This document shows positions 25,102 to 34,766 of a DNA stretch of 64,000 nt, piece by piece (positions within the stretch are counted from its first letter, which is position 1; each line of letters starts with the position of its first letter). Position numbers and translations under genes: made by a program. Below the pieces are notes generated by a model. The model worked only from the letters and a program-made list of their open reading frames with translations, ran no database searches and was not told the origin of the DNA. This stretch comes from Pseudodesulfovibrio thermohalotolerans (lineage in GTDB: Bacteria; Desulfobacterota; Desulfovibrionia; Desulfovibrionales; Desulfovibrionaceae): contig NZ_CP120635.1 in NCBI RefSeq assembly GCF_021353295.2, forward strand, positions 745,501 through 809,500. Reading direction: 5' to 3'.

Positions 25102-26592
25102 TTGTCCAACATACTGACCGTTTCCGAACTGACCAAATCGGTCAAAGCCCTGCTGGAGGCCGAGTTCCCGTTCGTATGGGTGCGGGGGCAGGTGTCGAAC
25201 CTGGCGCGCCCCGCGTCCGGACACGTGTATTTCACGCTGACCGACGGCGATGCGGCCCTGTCCGTGGTCTGGTTCCGGTCGTCGCAGCGGTCGGCGGCGC
25301 CCGTGAAAAAGGGCGGCGACATGGTCAACCCGCTGACCGGGGAGATCGAGGAGTCGTCCGGCGGCACGGCGTTGACCGGCAGCGGGATCGAGGACGGCAT
25401 GGAGGTGCTCTGCGCCGGGCGGTTGAACGTGTACGAGCCGCGCGGGCAGTATCAACTGGTGGCCGAACTGGTCCAGGCGCAGGGCGTGGGCGATTTGGCC
25501 GTCGCGTTCGAGGCGTTGAAGAAGAAGTTGGCGGCCAAGGGGTATTTCGACGAGGACCGGAAACTGGAGTTGCCGAGGAATCCCCGGCGGGTTGCGGTCA
25601 TCACTTCGAAGTCCGGGGCGGCCATCCGGGATTTTCTGCGCATCGCGGACACGCGCGGCACCGGGGCGGAGATACGCATTTATCCGGTGCTGGTGCAGGG
25701 CGACCGCGCGCCCGCGCAGATCGCGGCCGCGCTCGATCTGGTGGATGAGGAGTCCTGGGCCGAGACGGTCGCGCTCATTCGCGGCGGCGGATCGTTGGAG
25801 GATTTGTGGGCTTTCAATACTGAGGAAGTGGCGGACGCCATCTTCCGGGCGCGGCTGCCGGTCGTGACCGGCGTGGGCCATGAGCCGGATGTGTCCATCG
25901 CGGATTTCGTGGCCGACAAGCGGGCGGCCACCCCTAGCCACGCGGCCCAGGAGTTGTGGCCCAGGCGGGAGACTCTGGCGCAGAGAGTGGACGCGCTGGA
26001 CCTGAGCCTGGGCCGGGCCTATGCGGGATGGCTCGCGGGCAAGGAAGGCGCTTTCGAGCATATGCGCAAGGCGCTGGTCTGGCTGTCACCCGTGCGGCGG
26101 CTGGAGCGCATGGAGGACAGGTTTTCGGCGTTGATGGCCAGGCTCGAAGGGGCTGGATTGGATCACTTTTTCGGGTGCGCGGAACGGGCCGTGCGTACGG
26201 CCGAGGGACTGGGGCGGGCCTACGGGCCGCAGCGGCCAGCCGGGCTGGGACGCGAGGTTGCCGGGTTGGCGCACCGTCTGAACCGGGCCTTTGGGCCGCA
26301 GCGCGTGGACGGCATGGCCGTGGAAATGTCCGGTCTCGGGCGGCGTCTGGACAAGGGGGGACGGGATGCGTCCGAGGGCGCGGCGCAACGGCTGGCCGTA
26401 TTGGAAACGGCCTTGCGCGGGCTTGATCCGGAAGGGCCGCTCGAACGGGGCTACGCCTTGGTGCGGGTGGCCGGAACCGGCGAATTTTTATGTGACCCGA
26501 GAAGGGTGACGAAGGGCGATGCTCTTGATATCACGGTACGTGAAGGCCGCGTGGCGGCCATTGTGACGGACTCCCGACCAAATGAGGAATAG
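25102..26592 (+). CDS. xseA: Exodeoxyribonuclease VII large subunit
   Basis: XseA is the catalytic and OB-fold subunit that degrades single-stranded DNA. The N-terminal OB fold begins LTVSELTKSVKALLEAEFPFVWVRGQVSN. The catalytic core includes VITSKSGAAIRDFL, IRGGGSLEDLWAFN and GVGHEPDVSIADFVADKRAATPS (split family motif). TTG 25102 is chosen because GGAGG at 25091-25095 lies 6 nt before it; an upstream in-frame GTG at 25072 has no RBS. An insertion at about residues 65-90 (KKGGDMVNPLTGEIEESSGG) and a longer helical C-terminus make it about 40 residues longer than the E. coli enzyme. Confidence 0.93.
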   Translation: MSNILTVSELTKSVKALLEAEFPFVWVRGQVSNLARPASGHVYFTLTDGDAALSVVWFRSSQRSAAPVKKGGDMVNPLTGEIEESSGGTALTGSGIEDGMEVLCAGRLNVYEPRGQYQLVAELVQAQGVGDLAVAFEALKKKLAAKGYFDEDRKLELPRNPRRVAVITSKSGAAIRDFLRIADTRGTGAEIRIYPVLVQGDRAPAQIAAALDLVDEESWAETVALIRGGGSLEDLWAFNTEEVADAIFRARLPVVTGVGHEPDVSIADFVADKRAATPSHAAQELWPRRETLAQRVDALDLSLGRAYAGWLAGKEGAFEHMRKALVWLSPVRRLERMEDRFSALMARLEGAGLDHFFGCAERAVRTAEGLGRAYGPQRPAGLGREVAGLAHRLNRAFGPQRVDGMAVEMSGLGRRLDKGGRDASEGAAQRLAVLETALRGLDPEGPLERGYALVRVAGTGEFLCDPRRVTKGDALDITVREGRVAAIVTDSRPNEE

Positions 26593-26598
26593 AGGTTT

Positions 26599-27819
26599 AT
26601 GCGACGGTTTTTTCTGATTGTGTTTCTGACGGCCCTGCTGGGCCTCCCCTTGAACTCCCTGGCCCAGGATTCGTCCTTCGGGCTTGAAGAGGGCGATGGG
26701 CCCTCTCTGCTTACCGCGGCCAACACCCAGGCCCAGCCCGTTCAGGCAGCTCCGGCTCCGGCCGCTCCTGCTGTGACGGCTCCGGCTCAGGCCACTCCCG
26801 ATCCTGTCGAGGCCGAGCCTGCTCAAGCCGCTCCGGCTTTGGATCAGGTTTCGCCGCCCCCGGCAGTGGTCGAGCCAGCTCCGGCCGAAGTCGGGTCCGC
26901 CCCGACAGCGGACGTTTCGGTTCCTGCCGCGACCGCTCCTGTTCAGGCCGTGGCCGGGTCCGCTCCTGACTCGGTTGAACCCGTCCAGGTCAAGCCCGTT
27001 CCGGCCCTGGTGCTGGCCGCGCCGCGCAAGGCGGGCGTGGGCAAGCCGTTCCTGGTTCGGCTGACTTCGGACCTGCCGATGGAGTCGGTGCTGATCCGTT
27101 GGCAGGGGCGCGAGGTGGTTCCGTCCATTTCCGTCTGGAACGACCGGCATGTGGCTTTGGCCATGCTCGGCACGGATGTTCTCACCGAGCGTCCGGGCAA
27201 GGAGGAACTGGTGGTCGTCGCCTCGGTGGCTGGCAAGGAAAACACCTTGCGCCGTACAGTGCGCATCGCCCCGGAGGATTATCCGAAGCAGGAACTGACT
27301 CTGCCGGAAAAGATGGTTTCTCCGCCCAAGGAAGTTCACGACCGCATCGCGGCCGAGCGCAGCCGGACCACGGCGGCGAAAGATACGGTCTCGGCCCGGC
27401 GCATGTGGCGTCTGCCCCTGGAAAGGCCCGTGCAGGGTAAAATTCTGAGTGTCTACGGGGCGCAGCGCATCCTCAACGGCAAGCCAAAGAACCCGCACCG
27501 GGGGCTGGATTTCCGCTCCCCCATGGGTAACCCGGTCAAGTGCGTGGACAGCGGCCGCGTCATCCTGGTGGGCGACCACTATTACGCGGGCAATTCGGTC
27601 TATGTGGATCACGGCAACGGAGTGGTGTCCATGTACTTTCACCTGTCCGAGCCCACGGTCAAGGAAGGCGACGAAGTCAGGCGCGGCCAGACCATCGGCC
27701 TCACCGGCATGACCGGAAGGGCCACCGGGCCCCATCTGCACTTTTCGCTGTCGGTTCAGGGGGATCTGGTCGATCCGGCGCCCCTGTTCACCTCGACCGC
27801 CGATAAGTTGTTGCGATAA
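26599..27819 (+). CDS. Secreted M23 (LytM) peptidase with Ala/Pro-rich linker
   Basis: A signal peptide (to about residue 22) is followed by a tract of about 110 residues rich in Ala, Pro, Val and Gln that probably spans part of the cell wall. A beta domain follows (VGKPFLVRLTSDLPMESV), then a C-terminal M23 domain. Zinc ligands are intact: HRGLDFRSP (His and Asp) and GPHLHFS (HxH). It should cut peptidoglycan cross-bridges or stem peptides. It starts 6 nt after xseA, and a paralogue follows 11 nt downstream, so both sit in the xseA...xseB operon. Confidence 0.9.
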   Translation: MRRFFLIVFLTALLGLPLNSLAQDSSFGLEEGDGPSLLTAANTQAQPVQAAPAPAAPAVTAPAQATPDPVEAEPAQAAPALDQVSPPPAVVEPAPAEVGSAPTADVSVPAATAPVQAVAGSAPDSVEPVQVKPVPALVLAAPRKAGVGKPFLVRLTSDLPMESVLIRWQGREVVPSISVWNDRHVALAMLGTDVLTERPGKEELVVVASVAGKENTLRRTVRIAPEDYPKQELTLPEKMVSPPKEVHDRIAAERSRTTAAKDTVSARRMWRLPLERPVQGKILSVYGAQRILNGKPKNPHRGLDFRSPMGNPVKCVDSGRVILVGDHYYAGNSVYVDHGNGVVSMYFHLSEPTVKEGDEVRRGQTIGLTGMTGRATGPHLHFSLSVQGDLVDPAPLFTSTADKLLR

Positions 27820-27830
27820 TAATGAGTTGA

Positions 27831-28751
27831 TTGATTCCAATGCGTTGCAATCGATCGTATAAACGGCAGGGACCGGTAGGTCCCTGTCTTGTTTTTCTTG
27901 TCTGCCTGATGATGTCGATTCCGGCCCTGGCCGGAGACATGGTCGACGTTCAGGCCCCGGCGTCGGTGGGCACGGGCAAGCCCTTCCTGGTGCGCATCGG
28001 CACCTGGTACCCTTTGGAGGACCTGGAGGTGCGCTGGGACGGGAAGAGCGTGCGTCCCGCCGTGACGCCGCGTGGAGAGAGGTCCGAGGCCGTGGTGTTG
28101 CTCGGAACGGACTATCGCGGTGAGGCCGGGCCCCGCAGGCTGGAGGTCGTGGCGCATATCTGGGGCCACGAGCGGCGGTTTGTCCGCTCCATCGAGGTGA
28201 CGGAATCCGAGTGGGGCACCGAGACCCTGTCCGTACCGCCCAAAATGGTCCGTCCGCCCGCATCCGAGCTGGCCCGTATCGATAGGGAACGGAAGACGCT
28301 CGCAGCCGCCCTGGCCGTGATCTCTCCCGAGCGGCATTGGAGCCTGCCCTTCACCCGTCCCGTGAAGGGCAAGATGCTCAGTCGGTTCGGCTTGTATCGG
28401 ACCTTCAACGGCAATGTGGCGGCGCGGCACACCGGCCTGGACTTCCGGGCCTGGCTCGGCACGCCCATTCATGCCGTGGCCGCCGGGAGAGTTGTTCTTG
28501 TCGACGGCTTTTACTATGCTGGCAACAGCGTCCTGATCGACCACGGGAACGGATTTTTCACCATGTCTTCCCATCTGTCGGAGACTGCCGTGAAGCCGGG
28601 GGACGTGGTCGAGGCCGGGCAGGTTCTCGGTCTGTCCGGAGCAACCGGGCGGGTCACGGGCGCGCATCTGCATCTGGCCGCGTTCGTGTGCGGAGAAGTG
28701 GTCGATCCGGAGGTTTTATTTCAAAAGTCTTTTTGCAACATATTTGAATGA
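27831..28751 (+). CDS. Second M23 (LytM) peptidase, tandem paralogue
   Basis: 306 residues. It has the same two domains as its upstream neighbour (VGTGKPFLVRIGTWYPLEDL then M23) but lacks the Ala/Pro linker. Zinc ligands are present in HTGLDFRAW and GAHLHLA. A signal peptide is visible (CLVFLVCLMMSIPALA). The start may be TTG 27831 or ATG 27840. The two proteins clearly arose by tandem duplication; shared phrases include YYAGNSV and VDHGNG. Divergence of the active-site surroundings suggests different substrates, which is inference. Confidence 0.88.
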   Translation: MIPMRCNRSYKRQGPVGPCLVFLVCLMMSIPALAGDMVDVQAPASVGTGKPFLVRIGTWYPLEDLEVRWDGKSVRPAVTPRGERSEAVVLLGTDYRGEAGPRRLEVVAHIWGHERRFVRSIEVTESEWGTETLSVPPKMVRPPASELARIDRERKTLAAALAVISPERHWSLPFTRPVKGKMLSRFGLYRTFNGNVAARHTGLDFRAWLGTPIHAVAAGRVVLVDGFYYAGNSVLIDHGNGFFTMSSHLSETAVKPGDVVEAGQVLGLSGATGRVTGAHLHLAAFVCGEVVDPEVLFQKSFCNIFE

Positions 28752-28787
28752 TAGAGAATTGATTAATAAAGCCGAGGGAGGTACCCC

Positions 28788-29030
28788 GTGGCGAACGATA
28801 CATTCGAAGACCGGCTGGAGCGGCTCAAGCTCGTAGTGGAAAAGCTGGAACGCGGCGATCTGCCCCTGGAAGAGGGCGTGGCCCTCTACAAGGAGGGGCT
28901 GGAGCTCGTCAAGGCGTGCGGCAGACAGTTGGAGACCGCCCGGAACGAGGTCAAACTCGTGTCCGAGGGGCTGGTCCGGGAATTCGACGCCCTTGAGGCT
29001 CTGAACTCGGAAACGGAGGACGAATTGTGA
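28788..29030 (+). CDS. xseB: Exodeoxyribonuclease VII small subunit
   Basis: An 80-residue helical protein with the family pattern FEDRLERLKLVVEKLERGDLPLEEGVALYKEGLEL. It binds XseA helices. The GTG start follows gagggaggtacccc. It overlaps ispA by 4 nt (GTGA), the common xseB-ispA-dxs order. It is unusual that xseA is separated from it by two peptidase genes. Confidence 0.95.
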   Translation: MANDTFEDRLERLKLVVEKLERGDLPLEEGVALYKEGLELVKACGRQLETARNEVKLVSEGLVREFDALEALNSETEDEL

Positions 29031-29920
29031 CGTTCAAGGATGAGCTGGGCCGCCGCGCGGCCGAGGTGGAGGAATATCTCGTCACCTGCCTGCGAGGCAG
29101 GGGCACACCGGCGCGACTGCTTGAATCCATGGAATATTCCCTGCTGGCGGGCGGCAAACGGCTGCGGCCCGTGCTGGTCCTGGCCTGGAACGGACTGCTC
29201 GGCGGCGAAACCGACAAGGCCATGCCTTTTGCCGCTTCGCTCGAATGCATTCACACCTATTCGCTGATCCATGACGATTTGCCGGCCATGGACGACGACG
29301 ATCTGCGGCGCGGCAGGCCGTCCAACCACAAGCAGTTCGACGAGGCCACGGCCATCCTGGCGGGCGACGGGCTGCTGACCGAGGCTTTCGGGCTCATGTC
29401 CGCGGCGTCCATCTTCAAGGGACTGCCCGCCGACAGGGTTCTGCGGGCCATTCATGTCGTGGCCGGTGCGGCCGGAGCGGGCGGCATGGTCGGCGGCCAG
29501 GCCGTCGACATGGAGTTCACCGGGCGCACCGGAGTGCCCCTGGAAGAGCTCAAAACCATGCACGCCATGAAGACCGGGGCGCTTATCACCGCCTCCTGCG
29601 AGTGCGGAGCGATCCTGTCCGGCGCGGATGAGGCGGACATCGACAACGCCCGCCGGTTCGGGCGCAACATCGGCGTGGCTTTCCAGATCGTGGACGACAT
29701 CCTCGACGTGGTCGGCGACACCGCCACCCTGGGCAAGCCCGTGGGCAGCGACGAAGCCATGGGCAAGTCCACCTACCCGGCTCTCATGGGGCTCGAAAAG
29801 AGCAAATCGTTGGCAAAGGACTACGTGGACGAGGCCTTGACCCATTTGTCCGGCTATTTCGGGAGCGAACAGGAGTTCCTCTGGCAATTGGCCAGATACA
29901 TAGTGGACAGGGTTTATTGA
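29027..29920 (+). CDS. ispA: Farnesyl/geranyl(geranyl) diphosphate synthase
   Basis: A trans-isoprenyl diphosphate synthase of 297 residues. The first Asp-rich motif is LIHDDLPAMDDDDLRRGRPS, the second is VDDILDVVGD, and the substrate Gly-Lys-Arg block is LLAGGKRLRP. Chain-length specificity (C15 or C20) cannot be fixed by eye. It condenses IPP with DMAPP, GPP or FPP for quinone and undecaprenyl precursors. It is translationally coupled to xseB, with dxs next. Confidence 0.93.
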   Translation: MTFKDELGRRAAEVEEYLVTCLRGRGTPARLLESMEYSLLAGGKRLRPVLVLAWNGLLGGETDKAMPFAASLECIHTYSLIHDDLPAMDDDDLRRGRPSNHKQFDEATAILAGDGLLTEAFGLMSAASIFKGLPADRVLRAIHVVAGAAGAGGMVGGQAVDMEFTGRTGVPLEELKTMHAMKTGALITASCECGAILSGADEADIDNARRFGRNIGVAFQIVDDILDVVGDTATLGKPVGSDEAMGKSTYPALMGLEKSKSLAKDYVDEALTHLSGYFGSEQEFLWQLARYIVDRVY

Positions 29921-29941
29921 TTGAACTAGGATTTCGCTCCC

Positions 29942-31840
29942 ATGATCAAAGACCCGAAACAAACGACTATTCTGTCGAAGATACGCAAGCCCGGCGACGT
30001 CCGTGACCTGGAAGGGGATCAGATGGCCACGCTTGCCCAGGAATTGCGTGACATCATCATCAGCCAGGTATCCGTCCACGGCGGCCACCTGGCCCCGTCG
30101 CTCGGCGTGATAGAGCTGACCCTGGCTCTTTTCCGTTCCTTCGACCTGGAACACGACAAGCTGATTTGGGACGTGGGCCATCAGGCCTACGCCCACAAGC
30201 TGCTCACCGGCAGGGTGGAGGAGTTTTCCACCCTGCGGCAGAAGGGCGGCATCAGCGGCTTTCCCCGCATGGCCGAGTCTCCCTACGACCACTTCGGCGT
30301 GGGTCACTCGTCCACGTCCATCTCTGCGGCGCTCGGCATGGCCATGGCCCGCGATCTCAAGGGCGAGGACCACGAAGTGGTGGCGGTCATCGGCGACGGC
30401 TCCCTGACGGCCGGGCTGGCCTTCGAGGGCCTGAACCAGGCCGGGGACCTGGGCCGCAAGATGGTCGTCGTCCTTAACGACAACGAGATGTCCATCTCCA
30501 AGAACGTGGGCGCGCTGTCGCAGTTCCTGAGCCGCAAGATGACCACTCCGTTCCTGCAACGGCTGAAATCCGACGTGGAAGGGTTGCTCGGGACCATTCC
30601 CAAGATCGGCGGCGATCTGGCGGTGTACGCCAAGCGGTACGGGGATTCGGTCAAATCCTTCTTCACCCCCGGCATTCTGTTCGAGGCGTTTCACTTCACC
30701 TACGTTGGCCCCATCGACGGCCACGACACGGCCACCATGGTCAAGGTCTTCGAAGAGGTGAAGAAGCTGAACAAGCCGGTGCTGGTTCATGTGATGACCA
30801 AGAAGGGCAAGGGGTACGAGCCCGCCGAGTCCGATCCGTCACACTATCACGGCGTGGGCGAGTTCATTCCCGAGACCGGCCTTGCCCGGAAGTTTTCCGG
30901 TTCCGGCCTGCCGTCCTACACCTCGATTTTCGGTTCCACCCTGTGTTCCCTCGCGGCCAAGGACGACAAGATCGTTGCCATCACCGCGGCCATGCCGGAG
31001 GGGACGGGTACGGAGTGTTTCCGCAAGAATTATCCGGACAGGTTCGTGGACGTAGGCATCTGCGAGCAGCACGCGGTGACGTTCGCCGCCGGACTGGCCA
31101 CCGAGGGATACAAGCCCGCCGTTGCCATCTATTCGACCTTCATGCAGCGGGCCTTCGACCAGATCGTGCACGACGTCTGCCTACAGAATTTGAACGTGAA
31201 TTTCTTCCTGGATCGGGGCGGCCTGGTCGGCGAAGACGGGGCCACGCACCACGGGGCCTTTGACATGAGCTTTTTGCGCGAGATCCCGAACCTGGTGGTC
31301 ATGGCCCCCAAGGACGAGGCCGAACTGGCCCGGATGATGGTCACGGCCTTTGCCCATGAAGGCCCCTGCTCCATCCGCTACCCGCGCGGCACCGGAGTCG
31401 GAGCCAAGGTGTCGTCCGCCCCGAGCCCCATCGCCATCGGCCGGGGCGAGTTCATGCACGACGGGAGCGACGTCGCAGTCGTGACCATCGGCTCCCGCGT
31501 CTATCCGGCAGTGGAGGCGGCCATGGAGCTGGCCGAGGAAGGCCTGGACGTGGCGGTCTTCAATGCCCGTTTCGTCAAGCCGTTGCCTGAGGAGCAACTC
31601 CTGGAGCTGGCCGGGCGGTTTGATCGCTTCCTGCTGGTGGAGGAGAACGCCTTGGCGGGCGGCTTCGGTTCGGCGGTGCTCGAACTGTTCACCGCGCGTG
31701 AGGTCATGGACGGCAAACACATCAGGCAGCTCGGCATTCCGGACGAGTTCATCGAGCACGGCGCGCAAAAGGAACTGCGCCACATGCTCGACCTCGACAA
31801 GGACGGAATAAAGCGGGCGCTCAAGAAGCTCTGTGGATAG
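29942..31840 (+). CDS. dxs: 1-deoxy-D-xylulose-5-phosphate synthase
   Basis: This 632-residue thiamine-diphosphate enzyme makes DXP from pyruvate and glyceraldehyde-3-phosphate, the entry step of the MEP pathway. The ThDP motif GDGSLTAGLAFEGLNQAG, the start LIWDVGHQAYAHKLLTGR and the middle-domain segment FVDVGICEQHAVTFAAGLA are all typical. It lies in the xseB-ispA-dxs operon. Confidence 0.96.
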   Translation: MIKDPKQTTILSKIRKPGDVRDLEGDQMATLAQELRDIIISQVSVHGGHLAPSLGVIELTLALFRSFDLEHDKLIWDVGHQAYAHKLLTGRVEEFSTLRQKGGISGFPRMAESPYDHFGVGHSSTSISAALGMAMARDLKGEDHEVVAVIGDGSLTAGLAFEGLNQAGDLGRKMVVVLNDNEMSISKNVGALSQFLSRKMTTPFLQRLKSDVEGLLGTIPKIGGDLAVYAKRYGDSVKSFFTPGILFEAFHFTYVGPIDGHDTATMVKVFEEVKKLNKPVLVHVMTKKGKGYEPAESDPSHYHGVGEFIPETGLARKFSGSGLPSYTSIFGSTLCSLAAKDDKIVAITAAMPEGTGTECFRKNYPDRFVDVGICEQHAVTFAAGLATEGYKPAVAIYSTFMQRAFDQIVHDVCLQNLNVNFFLDRGGLVGEDGATHHGAFDMSFLREIPNLVVMAPKDEAELARMMVTAFAHEGPCSIRYPRGTGVGAKVSSAPSPIAIGRGEFMHDGSDVAVVTIGSRVYPAVEAAMELAEEGLDVAVFNARFVKPLPEEQLLELAGRFDRFLLVEENALAGGFGSAVLELFTAREVMDGKHIRQLGIPDEFIEHGAQKELRHMLDLDKDGIKRALKKLCG

Positions 31841-31845
31841 CGGTC

Positions 31846-32569
31846 ATGGCCGCCCACGAAACGCTTCCGCCCGGTACCGGCCTCGTCACGAGGCTGGGCC
31901 GCTTTTGGCGCGGCGTTTCGACCCTGCGGTCCTGGATGGGGTTCGGCGGCATCATGCGGGGATTTCATATTCCGTATCGCTGGGCCGGGAGCCTCGCGCC
32001 TTTCACTGAAAACGACCGCTACGAATGGATTCAGGCCGCCTGGGACGCGGATCATCGAGATCGGGTCGGGCCATTCCACGCGGTTCATGGCCCGGGCCAT
32101 CCGCGACGGGGAGCTTCCCACCCGTTTTTATTCCATTGATCCCGTGCCGAGGCGGGACATCGACCATCTTTGCCGCGAGGTCGTCCGCACCACCCTGGAC
32201 AAGGCGGACCCCGCCGCGTTCGGCGAGTTGGGGGCGGGCGACATCCTGTTCTTCGACGGCAGCCACATCGCAATGCCCGGCACGGACGCGGACACCCTGT
32301 TCAATCGGATTCTGCCCGGCCTGGCGGCGGGGGTGTGGGTGCATGTCCACGACATCTTTTTACCGAACGGCTATCCGGATATCTGGGCGTGGCGCGGCTA
32401 CAACGAACAGCTTCTGGCCGCCTCCCTGTTGGCGGGCGGCGAGCGGTTCAAGGTTCGCTTCGCCTCGGCCTACGTACGCCGCTGCATGGGGAAGGCCATC
32501 GAGAATTGGCCGATAATCGTCCCGGAGCAGGCCTTCGAATCCTCCCTCTGGCTCGAAAAAACGGCCTGA
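31846..32569 (+). pseudogene. Class I SAM-dependent methyltransferase, frameshifted
   Basis: Two overlapping frames together resemble one Methyltransf_24-like protein. The first (from ATG 31846, 5 nt after dxs) codes LGRFWRGVSTLRSWMGFGG to EWIQAAWDAD. The second continues from about 32045 with RIIEIGSGHSTRFMARAI, which holds the SAM-binding glycine motif and is useless without a start. It then reads GDILFFDGSHIAMPGTD and VWVHVHDIFLPNGYPD to its stop at 32569. A one-base shift lies at about 32035-32050. The join also seems to lack residues found between these blocks in relatives, so a deletion may have occurred. It could instead be a sequencing error. Confidence 0.72.
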
Positions 32570-32688
32570 TCGACCCGACAGCCCGACGCGTCGGGAGACG
32601 GCCACGCGGCCATGCGGGCGTTCAACACCGTTCGCAGGCAGACGCGGCAGTCATCGAAAACAGCGGAAGGAAAGGGCGGAGGAGGCAA

Positions 32689-32736
32689 CGAAAAAGGGAA
32701 GGAAAAACCTTTCGCAAGGTTCAACCTTCCCTTTTC
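32689..32736. terminator. Bidirectional terminator, similar to the left hairpin of the MITE-like element
   Basis: aaaaagggaaggaaaaacctt-tcgc-aaggttcaaccttccctttt forms a long stem between convergent genes. Its core ggaaggaaaaacctttcg is shared with the left hairpin of the 250-bp elements. Confidence 0.8.
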
Positions 32737-32752
32737 TCCGTCTGTGGCGCGA

Positions 32753-33241
32753 CTAGCGGCCGCAGCACTTCTTGTATTTCTTGCCGGAACCGCAGGGACA
32801 GGGGTCGTTGCGGCCGATCTTGGGCTCCTTGCGGACGGGAGGCCCAGCGACCATCTGGCCGTCCACGTAGAGCCACTTGCCGTCCACGAAGTGGAACCGG
32901 CTCCGCTCGCGGTGCTTCTGGCTCTCGCCGTCGATGGCGTATTCGGCGGTGAACTCGACAATGCCGGCCTCGTCGCCTTCCTGACCCGCCCAGGTGTCAT
33001 GGATGGTCAGGCCCAGCCATTCGGCTGTTTCGGCCCACTTGCGTACGGATTCGTCATCGTGGTCGTTGAGGGCCTCGGGCGCGAGGGTTTCCTTCAGATA
33101 ATCGAGCTTCTTGAGCACGTAGGCGGTGTAGCGGGAGCGCATGAGCGCTTCGGCGGTGGGGGCCACGGCCTCGCCGGAAATATAGGGGACGCAGCACTTG
33201 GACTGTTCCAGGCCGGACCCGCAGGGGCATTCTTGGGACAT
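32753..33241 (-). CDS. YchJ-family protein with two SEC-C zinc motifs
   Basis: 162 residues. The N-terminal SEC-C-like motif [13 protein letters not shown] is followed by [15 protein letters not shown], the YchJ middle domain (NTF2-like), and a C-terminal SEC-C motif [20 protein letters not shown] motifs bind zinc and in SecA contact SecB or ribosomes. The cellular role of YchJ is not established. The gene is convergent with the damaged methyltransferase. Confidence 0.9.
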   Translation of the reverse strand: MSQECPCGSGLEQSKCCVPYISGEAVAPTAEALMRSRYTAYVLKKLDYLKETLAPEALNDHDDESVRKWAETAEWLGLTIHDTWAGQEGDEAGIVEFTAEYAIDGESQKHRERSRFHFVDGKWLYVDGQMVAGPPVRKEPKIGRNDPCPCGSGKKYKKCCGR

Positions 33242-33345
33242 GGGATACCTCGCTTGGTTTTTGGTCAGCGGATTGTAGAGAAAACCGTCCGGCTGTCAAT
33301 GAGTAACCGCTTGCTCCTTGCCGCCGGGCATGGCAACCTGAGGTC

Positions 33346-33774
33346 ATGCTTCCCATCACCGATACCGTTTCCATCCCCTGGAGCGAGCTTCGTTTCATCG
33401 CCTGCCGCAGTTCCGGCCCGGGCGGACAGCACGTCAACACCGCGGATACCCGCGTGACGCTGTTGTTCGATGTGGATAATTCTCCGAGCCTGACCGAACT
33501 GCAAAAGGTGGCCGTCAAGGGCAAGCTCAAGCGCCGCGTTGACAAGCGCGGGGTGCTCCAGGTGACCAGCCGGAAATTCCGCAGCCAGAAGACCAACAAG
33601 GATTCGGCCGTGGAGCGGTTTGTCGAGCTCATGCAGTGGGCGCTCGCGCCGGTGATTCCTCGCAAGGAGACCCGGGTGCCCAAGTCGGCCAAGCGCAGGC
33701 GGCTGGACCGCAAGAAACGCACGGCCCAGCGCAAGCGCGACCGCAGGCTGCCCGATTTCAACGGGGAGTATTAG
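33346..33774 (+). CDS. arfB: Ribosome-rescue peptidyl-tRNA hydrolase ArfB (YaeJ)
   Basis: 142 residues. It has a class-I release-factor catalytic domain with [16 protein letters not shown], whose GGQ hydrolyses peptidyl-tRNA, and no codon-recognition domain. The C-terminal tail is strongly basic ([22 protein letters not shown]), as needed to sit in the empty mRNA channel of stalled ribosomes. Its stop codon overlaps that of the convergent glycosyltransferase gene by 4 nt. Confidence 0.93.
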   Translation: MLPITDTVSIPWSELRFIACRSSGPGGQHVNTADTRVTLLFDVDNSPSLTELQKVAVKGKLKRRVDKRGVLQVTSRKFRSQKTNKDSAVERFVELMQWALAPVIPRKETRVPKSAKRRRLDRKKRTAQRKRDRRLPDFNGEY

Positions 33775-34763
33775 CCCTTTCTCAGGGCGGCCTTCAGATA
33801 GCGTTCGCCCATTTCCATGCCCGCATAGGCCTCGGCCAGGTGCAGATAGATCACCTTCAGATATTTCGCGTGGATGTGTTTCGCGTCGGCCAGCCGTTTT
33901 CGCACTGCTTCCGCCGGGATGCCGTCCATGGCGGCGAGCAGGGTCCCGGCCCGGTGGTGCGCCCTGTGGGCGGCATCGATCTCGGCGTGCCCGGCGTGAG
34001 CGATGGCCTCCCGCCGTTCAGGGTCGGCCAGGAGTTCGCAGACGATGCGGACCAGTTCGTCCATGTCGTCGGGCGGGTAGGTGACCAGATGCACGCCGTC
34101 CTTGAAGAGCAGGGACTGGCCGTGGCCGATGTCGGGCGTGACCAGGCAGGAACCGGTGGCCAGGGCTTCGAAGACCCGGAAATTGAGGTCGCCCCGTTCG
34201 GCGATGTTCAGGACCACCCTCGCCTTGGGGAAAAGCTCGCCGAATTCGCCCTTGGCCACGTGAAGGTTGGGCAATCGGGCCTTGAGTTCCTTGAGGAATT
34301 CATATCGCACGGGCGTGGTCTCGGGGTTGACGTTGCCCACGAAGAGCAGGTCCCATTCCTTGGCCGGAGGCGGCTCGGGAGGCTGTTCGTCGCGCAGCGG
34401 ATAGGGCGGCAGCCAGAGAATCCGGTCGTCCGCGAGCCGTTTTCGGAAACGGGGCATGTGATCGCGCAGTGACACGGCGACCATGTCGAATCCCTGGGCG
34501 TACATGGGGTACCAGGAGTGGATGTGCGAGTCGATGGCGTAAAAGGCCGTGGCGCAGGGGTAGGATTCCACGCTGATGAGCGGCGGCGGGATGGACCTGT
34601 CCGCGTAGAGGACGATGTCCGGTTCGCCGTGGCAACGGGCGACGATGTCTTCCCATTCCAGGGTGTCGGGCCCGGAAAGGGGAATGTTGATGATCTCGAA
34701 GCCTGCGTCCAGGGTATGCTGCGGCCGGAAATAGTAGCCGCCGATCCAGGCGATTCGCTTCAC
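33771..34763 (-). CDS. CgeB-like glycosyltransferase
   Basis: 330 residues of GT-B type. The C-terminal half contains [20 protein letters not shown] and [21 protein letters not shown], the latter being the nucleotide-sugar-binding block of CgeB and GT4-like enzymes. The N-terminal half ([20 protein letters not shown]) is the acceptor lobe. The likely location is cytosolic. The acceptor is unknown; such genes often decorate flagella or surface polysaccharides. It lies 3 nt downstream of the kinase-methyltransferase fusion on the same strand. Confidence 0.8.
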   Translation of the reverse strand: MKRIAWIGGYYFRPQHTLDAGFEIINIPLSGPDTLEWEDIVARCHGEPDIVLYADRSIPPPLISVESYPCATAFYAIDSHIHSWYPMYAQGFDMVAVSLRDHMPRFRKRLADDRILWLPPYPLRDEQPPEPPPAKEWDLLFVGNVNPETTPVRYEFLKELKARLPNLHVAKGEFGELFPKARVVLNIAERGDLNFRVFEALATGSCLVTPDIGHGQSLLFKDGVHLVTYPPDDMDELVRIVCELLADPERREAIAHAGHAEIDAAHRAHHRAGTLLAAMDGIPAEAVRKRLADAKHIHAKYLKVIYLHLAEAYAGMEMGERYLKAALRKG

Positions 34764-34766
34764 GGG

